Shown: positions 1-6,938 of the stretch, in pieces
Numbering within the stretch: the stretch's first letter is position 1
How the letters are laid out: the number at the start of each line of letters is the position of its first letter
Origin: an uncultured Saprospiraceae bacterium
GTDB taxonomy: Bacteria; Bacteroidota; Bacteroidia; Chitinophagales; Saprospiraceae
Assembly: GCA_937973565.1 (NCBI GenBank)
Contig: CALJKQ010000159.1
Span: 1-8,084, forward strand
DNA length: 8,084 nt
Direction: 5' to 3'
Notes under the pieces: generated by a model
The model's input: the letters and a program-made list of their open reading frames with translations, nothing else
Told to the model about the DNA's origin: nothing
The model's database searches: none
Program-made: the position numbers and the translations under genes

Positions 1-107
1 GCATTGTGTTCAACTGCCACAGCTTCACCATCAGGAGAAAAAGTAATTTCATTTTCACCTGGCAAATGGACTTTAAGCCTTTGTACAAAATGCGATTTTT
101 TTTTCAC
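1..107 (-). CDS. Possible partial gene of unknown function (5' end only)
   Basis: The minus strand is open from a GTG at 107-105 to the window edge, giving 35 codons and part of another, with an in-frame TGA two codons before the GTG. The peptide begins with three lysines, continues HFVQRLKVHLPGENEITF and then SPDGEAVAVEHN, which has the composition of a real beta-rich protein rather than of an antisense shadow. If real, its start overlaps the truA start by 18 bp in divergent orientation, which is unusual. Later starts that avoid the overlap exist (TTG at 65-63, GTG at 20-18). A perfect TAnnTTTG match (TACCTTTG, 159-152 on the minus strand) lies 44 bp upstream of the GTG, inside truA. I do not recognise the family. 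The rest of the gene lies outside the window, so this is a tentative call. Confidence 0.35.
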   Translation of the reverse strand, partial: MKKKSHFVQRLKVHLPGENEITFSPDGEAVAVEHN

Positions 108-857
108 ATTTCATTTAAAGGAAGCCGTTATTGCGGCTGGCAAAGGCAAATCAAAGGTATACCCTCTGTTCAGGAAGTTATTGAACAGGCATTGCAGAAG
201 TCTGAGGGCATTTCGATTCCGGTTATGGGCTGTGGCAGGACAGATGCCGGTGTGCATGCCTCCTGTTTTTATGCCCATGTTGATGTTGCTGATTGCCCCG
301 ACATTCATAAATTGAATTTATGCCTGCCGGATGACATTGTTGTTCATGCTGTAATTCCGGTAGATGAAAAATCCCATGCCAGGTATGACGCCTTATCCAG
401 GACGTATACCTACAGGATTCATACGCAAAAAGATGCCTTTAGTTTTGATTTGAGTTATTTCTACAAGCGTGAAATATTGTTCCCTGAGTTGATGCAGGAT
501 GCTTGTAAATGGGTTGTCGAAACCAGGGATTTTAAAGCATTTTGTAAAACACCAGACAGGCACAAATCTACCATGTGCTCGGTATTGGAGTGCAGTTGGA
601 AATTTGATTTCGGAAGCGGAAAACATTCTTTTCAGATCAAAGCCAATCGTTTCCTTAAATCCATGGTTCGTATTCTCGTCCATGATATGTTGGCCTTGGG
701 TGAAGGCAAGCTAAGCGCTGATGAATTTAAACGTTGTTTAGGCGGAGAAAGGAATAAACAAATTCATAGGATTGCATACCCGCAGGGACTTTATTTGACC
801 CATGTAGATTATTCATACATATTAGAAAAGATAAACAAGGATTTCTGCAACTTCTAA
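90..857 (+). CDS. truA: tRNA pseudouridine synthase A (tRNA pseudouridine 38-40 synthase)
   Basis: TruA converts uridines 38-40 of the tRNA anticodon stem-loop to pseudouridine in the cytoplasm, acting as a homodimer. The 255-residue product has the family's usual length. The N-terminus reads MRFFFHISFKGSRYCGWQRQ, matching the start of family members. The catalytic aspartate is D52 in GCGRTDAGVHA, followed by the conserved tyrosine segment RTYTYRI and the C-terminal RFLKSMVRILVHDML helix. I chose the ATG at 90: in-frame starts at GTG 6 and ATG 66 add residues with no family counterpart. Codons 3-5 are a run of nine T. The stop (855-857) overlaps the crtZ stop on the other strand, so no separate terminator fits between them. 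No promoter is clear in the 89 bases upstream. Confidence 0.96.
   Translation: MRFFFHISFKGSRYCGWQRQIKGIPSVQEVIEQALQKSEGISIPVMGCGRTDAGVHASCFYAHVDVADCPDIHKLNLCLPDDIVVHAVIPVDEKSHARYDALSRTYTYRIHTQKDAFSFDLSYFYKREILFPELMQDACKWVVETRDFKAFCKTPDRHKSTMCSVLECSWKFDFGSGKHSFQIKANRFLKSMVRILVHDMLALGEGKLSADEFKRCLGGERNKQIHRIAYPQGLYLTHVDYSYILEKINKDFCNF
152..159 (-). promoter_or_regulatory. Candidate Bacteroidota -7 promoter element (TACCTTTG)
   Basis: Read on the minus strand this octamer matches the Bacteroidota sigma-A -7 consensus TAnnTTTG exactly. It would place a transcript start near 145 and a leader of about 40 bases before the possible minus-strand GTG at 107. I see no good TTTG -33 partner at 19-21 bp, and the site lies inside truA, so chance is a real alternative. 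Confidence 0.2.
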
Positions 858-1327
858 GATTTGGTTTCTTTATTCCTTTTGCCGAAATATTTGGGATGCA
901 CAATCAAAAGACCAAAAGACTCGCCGTCTTCCTTGCCTGTTTTGGAATGGTGTGCACCGTGCGCTCTAAGTACTGCCCTGGAATACGGATTATCCAGTTG
1001 TTTAAACCATGAAAAACGTCGGTGTATGTAAACGTCGTGGATCAAAAAATAAATGATTCCATATATTAAAATGCCTAATCCAACAAAAATCAATTTGAAT
1101 AAAGAAGGCACTGTAGTGCCCAAAATGAAACAAGTTGCGCTTGGAATAGCGAACACCACGAAAAAGAGGTCGTTTTTTTCAAAAAATCCTTCTTTCTCAA
1201 AATGAGGCTTATGATGGTCTTCATGCCAATTCCAACCAAAACCATGCATGATATATCTGTGTGCCAGCCAGGCTACACCTTCCATTCCCAGCACAGCGGC
1301 CAATACAATCGCAATATTATTGATCAT
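854..1327 (-). CDS. crtZ: Beta-carotene hydroxylase (CrtZ family, fatty acid hydroxylase superfamily)
   Basis: CrtZ is a membrane di-iron hydroxylase that adds 3-hydroxyl groups to the beta-ionone rings of carotenoids, for example beta-carotene to zeaxanthin. The product is 157 residues, usual for the short bacterial form. All four histidine boxes are present: HRYIMH (H23, H28), HEDHH (H35, H38, H39), HDVYIH (H97, H102) and HGAHH (H123, H126, H127). Hydrophobic segments lie at about 4-21, 54-72 and 76-96. The start is the ATG at 1327-1325. It is the last gene of the minus-strand run, 44 bp after terC, and its stop overlaps that of the convergent truA. No other carotenoid gene (crtB, crtI, crtY) is in the window, so its pathway partners must be elsewhere. 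The exact substrate cannot be told from sequence. Confidence 0.93.
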   Translation of the reverse strand: MINNIAIVLAAVLGMEGVAWLAHRYIMHGFGWNWHEDHHKPHFEKEGFFEKNDLFFVVFAIPSATCFILGTTVPSLFKLIFVGLGILIYGIIYFLIHDVYIHRRFSWFKQLDNPYSRAVLRAHGAHHSKTGKEDGESFGLLIVHPKYFGKRNKETKS

Positions 1328-1371
1328 TTCCTCTATGTTTATTCAATGAATGCACGAAAAGGCTTAAATGT

Positions 1372-2127
1372 TTATTTTTTAGGTGATTTTCTTCGACTAA
1401 AAAGAATAGGTATAAAAAATATGCCCAAAGTTAAGATTGAAAAGCCCCAATCCGCCTCATGGCTAGCCAAAAACTTACTTATATACAAATCAGGAAGAAC
1501 GTGCTCCACCAGGGCTAATAATAATTTGATACCTAAAACGCCAATAACAATGAAAGCACTGGTTTCCAGAAAAGGGTAACGCTCCATAAGAGATACGAAG
1601 CCCTGAGCAACAAAACGCATAGCCAAAATGCCTAGGAAGACGCCTGTCCAGATCAAAATAATGTTGTCGGAAAATGCCACTGCCGCAAATACATTATCTA
1701 TGGAAAAAGTGAGGTCCATAATTTCAATAGCAACAATGGTGGCCCAGAATGGACCAATCAACCCAATGGTTTTGCGATAAATCCAACTGTTTTCCGGCTT
1801 GTTGAGATCGTCGCCTTCCTGAGGGGTGGCTTCTCCCTTCCACCATCTCCAAACCAGATAAAGCAAATAGGCTCCTCCCAGGGGCTTCAACCACCAAAAT
1901 TCCATAAGAATAGTGGCAAATAACAAACATAATCCCCTGAAAATATAGGCACCCAGAATGCCATATCTCAGCGCTTTGCCTCGCTGCTCTTTGGGTAAGC
2001 TCAGAACCATACTTGCCAAGACGGCTGCATTGTCGATGGCCAGTAAACTTTCAATGACGATAAGATTGAGTACCACCAAAAGCGATTGTCCGGGTGCAGA
2101 AACAATCTTATCTATTAATTCATTCAT
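1372..2127 (-). CDS. TerC family integral membrane protein (Alx/TerC-like metal ion transporter)
   Basis: This 251-residue polytopic membrane protein belongs to the TerC family, whose characterised members (Alx, MeeF/MeeY and relatives) export manganese or help load metal into secreted enzymes; tellurite resistance gave the family its name. Two internally related halves each carry the acidic membrane motif: IESLLAIDNAAVLASM (E26, D32, N33) and IEIMDLTFSIDNVFAA (E134, D137, D143, N144). These acidic residues are the likely ion-binding site. About seven hydrophobic segments are visible, with a hydrophilic loop at about 96-118 and a basic C-terminal tail (RRKSPKK). Its ATG overlaps the glnS stop as ATGA, which points to translational coupling. 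The family call is firm; the transported ion and any link to glutaminyl-tRNA synthesis are not established here. Confidence 0.93.
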   Translation of the reverse strand: MNELIDKIVSAPGQSLLVVLNLIVIESLLAIDNAAVLASMVLSLPKEQRGKALRYGILGAYIFRGLCLLFATILMEFWWLKPLGGAYLLYLVWRWWKGEATPQEGDDLNKPENSWIYRKTIGLIGPFWATIVAIEIMDLTFSIDNVFAAVAFSDNIILIWTGVFLGILAMRFVAQGFVSLMERYPFLETSAFIVIGVLGIKLLLALVEHVLPDLYISKFLASHEADWGFSILTLGIFFIPILFSRRKSPKK

Positions 2128-3791
2128 GCTTTTTGAACTTTAAAACCCTCCTTTAGATTTACTGTGGAATTGAAAACAGGATGATCGGGTCTATGGTCCC
2201 TGTCAGCTGTATAATAACCCTTTCTCATAAATTGGTAGGGAGTACCTTCTTTCATAAGGGCAACCGAGCTTTCAAATCGTGCATTTTTATTGATGATCAA
2301 AGACTCAGGGTTGATAAAATCAAAAACATCCTTGTCGTCGTGGCCGGCAGGTGTAGGGTCTGTAAAGAGGCGGTCGTAATCTCTGATTTCTCCTTCAATA
2401 GCGGTTTTGGCATCTACCCAGTGAAGGGTGCCTTTTACCTTCAAACCGCTGGTGTCTTCACCACTTTTACTTTCCGGTACATACTTGCATCTCAACTCTA
2501 AAACTCCGTTTTCATCTTTGATCACTTCTTCACAAGTGATGATGTAGGCACTTTTTAGTCGTACACTGCCACCGGGGTAAAGTCTGAAATATCCTTTGGG
2601 CGGATTTTCCATGAAATCATCCCTCTCAATGAACAGCTCGTTTGAAAAACTCAGTTCTCTTGAACCCGCAGTTTCGTCTTCAGGGTTGTTTTCTGCAAAT
2701 AAAACTTCAGTCTTGCCTTCTTCGTAATTGGTGATTACAACTTTTATTGGATCGGTAACCACCATTGCCCGTAATGCTATGCGATTGAGCTCGTCTCTCA
2801 CACAAGATTCCAAAAGTTCAATCTCTATCAAATTATCTCTTTTGGCTACACCGGCTTTTTCACAAAACTGTCTCAGGGCGGCAGCCGGATACCCTCTTCT
2901 TCGCATCCCCGCAATGGTAGGCATTCGTGGATCATCCCAGCCGGTCACAATTCCTTCTTCTACCAATTTGAGTAGTTTTCTCTTACTGGTAATCATATAA
3001 GTGACATTCATTCGGGCAAACTCTATCTGACGTGATGGAAAAATGCCGAGCTTCTCTATAAACCAATCGTAGAGCGGTCGATGATGGGTAAATTCAAGAG
3101 AACACAATGAATGCGTAATACCTTCTATACTGTCACTCTGACCATGAGCAAAGTCATACATGGGATAGATACACCAATTATCACCGGTGCGATGATGGTG
3201 CTCATGTTTGATTCTGTAAATAACAGGATCCCTCATGTGCATATTGGGTGAAGACATATCTACTTTCGCCCTCAAGACCCTGCTTCCGTCTTCAAATTTG
3301 CCTGCTCTCATATCTTTAAAGAGTTCGAGGTTTTCCTCAATGCTCCTATTGCGATATGGACTTTCAATTCCTGCTTCCGTGGGTGTTTTTTTCATTTCAG
3401 CTATCTGCTCAGGAGTGCTGTCATCTACATAAGCAAGCCCCATTTCAATCAACTTCAAAGCATATTGATATAGTTGCTCAAAATAGTCCGATGCATACAA
3501 TGCTTCGGCCTCCCATTGGTAACCCAGCCATCGTATATCTTGCATAATGCCTTCAACATACTCTGTATCTTCAGTAGTAGGGTTGGTGTCGTCAAACCGG
3601 AGGTTGGTTTTACCACCATATTTTTTGGCCAGTTCAAAGTTGATGGTAATGGCTTTGACGTGTCCTATGTGCAAATATCCGTTGGGTTCCGGAGGAAAAC
3701 GCGTGTGAATCCTTCCACTGTGTTTTCCGTTGCGAAGATCCTCTTCAATAATCTCTTCTATAAAATTGAGATGAGCTTTTCCTTCTGACAT
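2124..3791 (-). CDS. glnS: Glutaminyl-tRNA synthetase (class I)
   Basis: GlnRS attaches glutamine to tRNA-Gln using ATP. The 555-residue length is close to that of the E. coli enzyme. The class I signature is at residues 34-44 (PEPNGYLHIGH, with H41 and H44), and the KMSKS-equivalent loop is TSKRK at 268-272. The catalytic Rossmann domain spans roughly 25-340, with the two anticodon-binding beta-barrel domains after it. There is no C-terminal YqeY-like extension, which some bacterial GlnRS carry. Its presence implies direct charging of tRNA-Gln, although an additional GatCAB route cannot be excluded from this window. It starts 33 bp after argS, and its TGA stop overlaps the terC start. No terminator hairpin is visible in the argS-glnS gap, so co-transcription is likely. 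Confidence 0.97.
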   Translation of the reverse strand: MSEGKAHLNFIEEIIEEDLRNGKHSGRIHTRFPPEPNGYLHIGHVKAITINFELAKKYGGKTNLRFDDTNPTTEDTEYVEGIMQDIRWLGYQWEAEALYASDYFEQLYQYALKLIEMGLAYVDDSTPEQIAEMKKTPTEAGIESPYRNRSIEENLELFKDMRAGKFEDGSRVLRAKVDMSSPNMHMRDPVIYRIKHEHHHRTGDNWCIYPMYDFAHGQSDSIEGITHSLCSLEFTHHRPLYDWFIEKLGIFPSRQIEFARMNVTYMITSKRKLLKLVEEGIVTGWDDPRMPTIAGMRRRGYPAAALRQFCEKAGVAKRDNLIEIELLESCVRDELNRIALRAMVVTDPIKVVITNYEEGKTEVLFAENNPEDETAGSRELSFSNELFIERDDFMENPPKGYFRLYPGGSVRLKSAYIITCEEVIKDENGVLELRCKYVPESKSGEDTSGLKVKGTLHWVDAKTAIEGEIRDYDRLFTDPTPAGHDDKDVFDFINPESLIINKNARFESSVALMKEGTPYQFMRKGYYTADRDHRPDHPVFNSTVNLKEGFKVQKA

Positions 3792-3824
3792 TGCTTCAAT
3801 TATTTAAACCTGATTATTATTTTT

Positions 3825-5669
3825 TTACATTCTGTCCGGCATATCTATACCCAACATTTTCATCCCACTTTGCAGTACGTTGGCAGTTACTTTGCAAACG
3901 CCCAATCTAAAGTTCTTTTCTTCTTCTGTGGCCGCACCCAGAATGCGAACCTCATGATAAAATCTATGGAATTCTTTAGCCAGGGTATAACAAAAATTTG
4001 CCAAATGCGAGGGGTCGTAAGACCTTGCTGCTTCTGTGATGACACCGGGGAATGAAGCGAGCAGCACCATGATGGCCTTTTCACTTTCCTCAAGAACAGC
4101 CGGAATTTGGGAGGGATTAAATGTAAAGTCGCCCCCTTTTCTGAAGATAGACTGGATCCTCACGTAGGCATTCTGGATGTAAGGTCCGGTTTGTCCCTGC
4201 ATGTCCAATGATTCTTTAGGGTCAAAAGTCATCCGTTTTCTTGGCTGTACCTTTAAGATGAAAAATTTTAGGGCGGCAAGTCCAATTTTATTGTAAATAT
4301 CGTCCTGCTGTTCTTTGGAAAGTCCTGCCAGTTCACCTCTTTCGGCTGAACTCAATGCAGCTTCATGGATCACTTCTTCCATCAAATCATCAGCATCAAC
4401 CACCGTTCCTTCGCGGGATTTCATTTTACCTGTAGTAAGGTCAACCATACCATAGTTGAGGTGGTACAAGCCTGCAGCATAAGGCTCCTGCAAACGTTTC
4501 AATATTTCAAACAATACCTTGAAATGATAGTCCTGTTCATCGGCCACAGTGTAAATCATTTTCTGGGTTTTGAAGTCCCTGTATCGAAGCATAGCTGTTC
4601 CAATGTCCTGGGTTATATACACAGAAGTGCCATCAGACCGCAGTACTATTTTACGATCCATGCCTACATCTGTAAGGTCTATCCAGACACTGCCATCTGA
4701 CATTTGCTCAAACACACCCTGTTTGATGCCATGATCAACGGTTTCTTTACCCAATAGATAGGTATCAGACTCATAATAATTTTTGTCAAAACTTACCCCC
4801 AATTTTTTATAGGTAATTTCGAAGCCTTCATAGACCCATGCATTCATTTTTCTCCATAGGTCCAGTACCTCTTTATCGTTGGACTCCCATTTTTGCAGCA
4901 TTTCCCTCGCCTCGAGACCCAAAGCACTGTACTGATTAAAATATTGATTCTTGAATTCTTTGAAAAATTGTGCTTCTTTCTCGGCTTCAATGTTTTTTTC
5001 TTTCAATATTCCTTGTGCAACCTCACTCTTTTGCCACTCCTGGTATTCCTCCTGAAATTTGGTTTCAAACAGGACATAATAATCGCCTACAAAATGGTCG
5101 CTTTTTATGCCCATTTTCTCCGGTGTTGCCCCTTCACCATATTTTTCCCATGCCAGCATACTTTTGCAAATGGCAATGCCCCGATCGTTGATGATTTGGG
5201 TTTTGATGACTTCATAACCGGTTGCTTCAAGAATTTGAGTCAGCGACCATCCCAATAGAATATTTCGGATATGTCCCAGGTGCAATGGTTTATTGGTATT
5301 GGGCGAAGAAAATTCAACCAAAACTTTTTCACCATTTGATTGGCCTCTGCCAAAGTTTTGATGCTCACTGATAGAGGTTAATGTTTTTTGCCAAAAACCA
5401 ATAGACAATTCAAGATTTAAAAAGCCATTTACCACGTTGTAGGATGCAACATCTTTGGATTGCGAGATCAGATAGTTTCCCATACTTTCAGCCAATTCCG
5501 CAGGGGCTTTTTTTGCTTCTTTGGAATAGGAAAAAACGGCAATGGTATAATCCCCTTTAAATTCTTTTTTGGTTGGATTGAGAAGTACCTGAGTCGGTTC
5601 TACATCCAACTCGTATAAGGCTTTTAATCCCTCTGTAAAAATCTGGGATATGGGTAAAAGAAAATTCAT
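3825..5669 (-). CDS. argS: Arginyl-tRNA synthetase (class I)
   Basis: ArgRS charges tRNA-Arg with arginine and, unusually among synthetases, generally needs the tRNA to activate its amino acid. The product has 614 residues, somewhat longer than the E. coli enzyme (577). In order: an N-terminal tRNA-binding domain (about 1-95), the HIGH signature as HLGH at 130-133 within PNTNKPLHLGH, a long charged helical insertion (about 200-270), the KMSKS-equivalent KMKSREG at 415-421, and a C-terminal DALR anticodon-binding domain (about 495-614) that begins after TGPYIQNAYVRIQSI and ends with the family-typical LGIDMPDRM. It starts 2 bp after the rsmD stop (TAG, two bases, ATG), consistent with coupled translation. 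The class I motifs and overall length give no sign of damage. Confidence 0.97.
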   Translation of the reverse strand: MNFLLPISQIFTEGLKALYELDVEPTQVLLNPTKKEFKGDYTIAVFSYSKEAKKAPAELAESMGNYLISQSKDVASYNVVNGFLNLELSIGFWQKTLTSISEHQNFGRGQSNGEKVLVEFSSPNTNKPLHLGHIRNILLGWSLTQILEATGYEVIKTQIINDRGIAICKSMLAWEKYGEGATPEKMGIKSDHFVGDYYVLFETKFQEEYQEWQKSEVAQGILKEKNIEAEKEAQFFKEFKNQYFNQYSALGLEAREMLQKWESNDKEVLDLWRKMNAWVYEGFEITYKKLGVSFDKNYYESDTYLLGKETVDHGIKQGVFEQMSDGSVWIDLTDVGMDRKIVLRSDGTSVYITQDIGTAMLRYRDFKTQKMIYTVADEQDYHFKVLFEILKRLQEPYAAGLYHLNYGMVDLTTGKMKSREGTVVDADDLMEEVIHEAALSSAERGELAGLSKEQQDDIYNKIGLAALKFFILKVQPRKRMTFDPKESLDMQGQTGPYIQNAYVRIQSIFRKGGDFTFNPSQIPAVLEESEKAIMVLLASFPGVITEAARSYDPSHLANFCYTLAKEFHRFYHEVRILGAATEEEKNFRLGVCKVTANVLQSGMKMLGIDMPDRM

Positions 5670-5671
5670 TG

Positions 5672-6220
5672 CTATTTGTCGATGTTTGTAAAAAAACTAA
5701 AAATGGTAGTACCGTATTTTCTTTCCTCTACATACTGAGGCAAGAATTTAAAATCATGATCCGGATTGTGTTCCAACACAAAGATACCATTTTTATTCAA
5801 GAGCTTTTTTTCAAATATTTTACCGGGAATAGTCCTTAGATTGGGCAATGGATAAGGGGGACCGGCAAAGATATAATCAAAAGTTTCATAGCTATGCTCA
5901 ATAAATTTGAAGACATCCATTTTGACCAGGGTTATGTAAGGTTGAATGGCCAGCTCTTCTGCGATTTTTTTCACAAATTGATGTGCAGGACCATAATTGT
6001 CAACATAAGTAGCATTCGCACAACCTCTGGATATGAATTCATAACAGTGATTCCCTGTTCCTCCAAACAAATCCAGCATTTTGGTTTCTTCAAAATCAAT
6101 TTTATTCTGCAGAATATTGAATAGGCCCTCTTTTGCTACATCAGTGGTTGGACGTGTAGGCCAATGTTTTGCGGGTGGAATAAACTTTCTGCCTTTAAAC
6201 GTACCACTAATGATGCGCAT
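5672..6220 (-). CDS. rsmD: RsmD-like 16S rRNA (guanine966-N2) methyltransferase with altered catalytic motif
   Basis: RsmD methylates N2 of G966 (E. coli numbering) of 16S rRNA in the assembled 30S subunit, using S-adenosylmethionine. The 182-residue product has the family's standard length and landmarks: MRIISGTFKGRK at the N-terminus, RPTTDVAKEGLFNIL at 23-37, and SAM-binding motif I LDLFGGTGN at 49-57. The oddity is the catalytic motif: where the family has DPPY or DPPF, this protein has GPPY, with G120 encoded by GGT at 5863-5861. One base (GAT to GGT) separates it from the consensus. The protein may be inactive or altered, or this may be a sequence error. The rest of the frame is intact. 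The start overlaps the end of the upstream DUF3822 gene by 14 bp. Confidence 0.9.
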   Translation of the reverse strand: MRIISGTFKGRKFIPPAKHWPTRPTTDVAKEGLFNILQNKIDFEETKMLDLFGGTGNHCYEFISRGCANATYVDNYGPAHQFVKKIAEELAIQPYITLVKMDVFKFIEHSYETFDYIFAGPPYPLPNLRTIPGKIFEKKLLNKNGIFVLEHNPDHDFKFLPQYVEERKYGTTIFSFFTNIDK

Positions 6221-6938
6221 AGCAGTTTACATTGAGAAAGTGATCGAAATATACATGATCCCCCAATACATCGCTGGCAGTCAGAAAATGTGCTGCCGCT
6301 GCCGTCTCAAGCCTCGGTATGTAACGGTATAGGAGCTGATAGAAGCTGGAGTTGACAGTAATTTGTCCGCTTAGCATCACGTTTACCTCTTCTAAAGTCA
6401 AATTACAGGCCTCTTTTATAACTGCCATGACATAATAAATGACATCTTCGGCAGTTTCAATTTGAAATTCATTAAAAAACAGAAATTTTTGTTGATGACT
6501 ACAAGCTATTAAAACGCTTTTGTCTTTAAAGTGCAGCCATAGGTTGGCATCTGATTTTGAAGACGCAAATTGAAGCCAGGCTGTGGAAATGTGTTTGTAA
6601 TGCCAGGTGTTTTCTATGTTTGCTGCTTCCTCATAGGCACAATAAATTCCAGTGTCAGCCCATTTGTCGATCCGAATGTTATTATTTTGATTCGATGGAA
6701 CATTGGTTTCATCGGAAAATGAAAAGGCTTTGCTTGTGCTCATAAAGTGAATTTCACAATCTCGTTCAGCCCAGGTATGGGCAAATTCATTTAAACCGGC
6801 TCTGTCAGTATGGCCTCTTGATACCATGGTGCCACGATTATCGAATAGCCCATAAACAAAACTGTCTGCATCAGCGATGACAGACAGTTTTTTAATATCT
6901 CTTTCTAAAAAATCAGAACTGAAGTCTAGTTGGATCAT
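6207..6938 (-). CDS. DUF3822 family protein, function unknown
   Basis: This 243-residue soluble protein matches the DUF3822 pattern of Bacteroidota, a family typically found next to rsmD as here. No signal peptide or membrane segment is visible. The most family-like stretch is FLFFNEFQIETAEDVIYYVM followed by LSGQITVNSSFYQLLYRYI (about 189-207), and it ends in FDHFLNVNCYAHH. The N-terminal segment LSVIADADSFVYGLFDNRG (about 18-36) and the later LSG loop are faintly like the nucleotide-binding strands of actin-like ATPases such as PilM. That resemblance is my inference and is not shown by conserved catalytic residues. Its ATG overlaps the TGA of the pilin-like gene (ATGA), and its end overlaps rsmD by 14 bp, so the three genes are tightly coupled. 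Confidence 0.85.
   Translation of the reverse strand: MIQLDFSSDFLERDIKKLSVIADADSFVYGLFDNRGTMVSRGHTDRAGLNEFAHTWAERDCEIHFMSTSKAFSFSDETNVPSNQNNNIRIDKWADTGIYCAYEEAANIENTWHYKHISTAWLQFASSKSDANLWLHFKDKSVLIACSHQQKFLFFNEFQIETAEDVIYYVMAVIKEACNLTLEEVNVMLSGQITVNSSFYQLLYRYIPRLETAAAAHFLTASDVLGDHVYFDHFLNVNCYAHH

Noticed and set aside
6..89. N-terminal extension of TruA from GTG at 6 or ATG at 66
   Set aside because: The added residues match nothing in the family, and the ATG at 90 gives the normal TruA N-terminus and length.
123..138. Short hairpin AGCCG/CGGCT near the start of truA
   Set aside because: A 5-bp stem inside coding sequence is expected by chance, and it encodes conserved TruA residues around YCGW.
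1202..1579. 125-codon plus-strand open frame across the crtZ-terC junction
   Set aside because: It lies antisense to two clear genes and their gap, and its protein has no recognisable pattern. The same holds for the open frame at 4893-5258 antisense to argS.
2976..2990. TSKRK in GlnRS as a defective KMSKS motif
   Set aside because: The GlnRS loop normally diverges from KMSKS (MSKRK in E. coli). The lysine is kept, and Thr for Met is a mild change in an otherwise complete protein.
4407..4427. KMKSREG in ArgRS as a degenerate signature
   Set aside because: KMKSREG-type loops are usual in one branch of bacterial ArgRS, so this is a normal variant.
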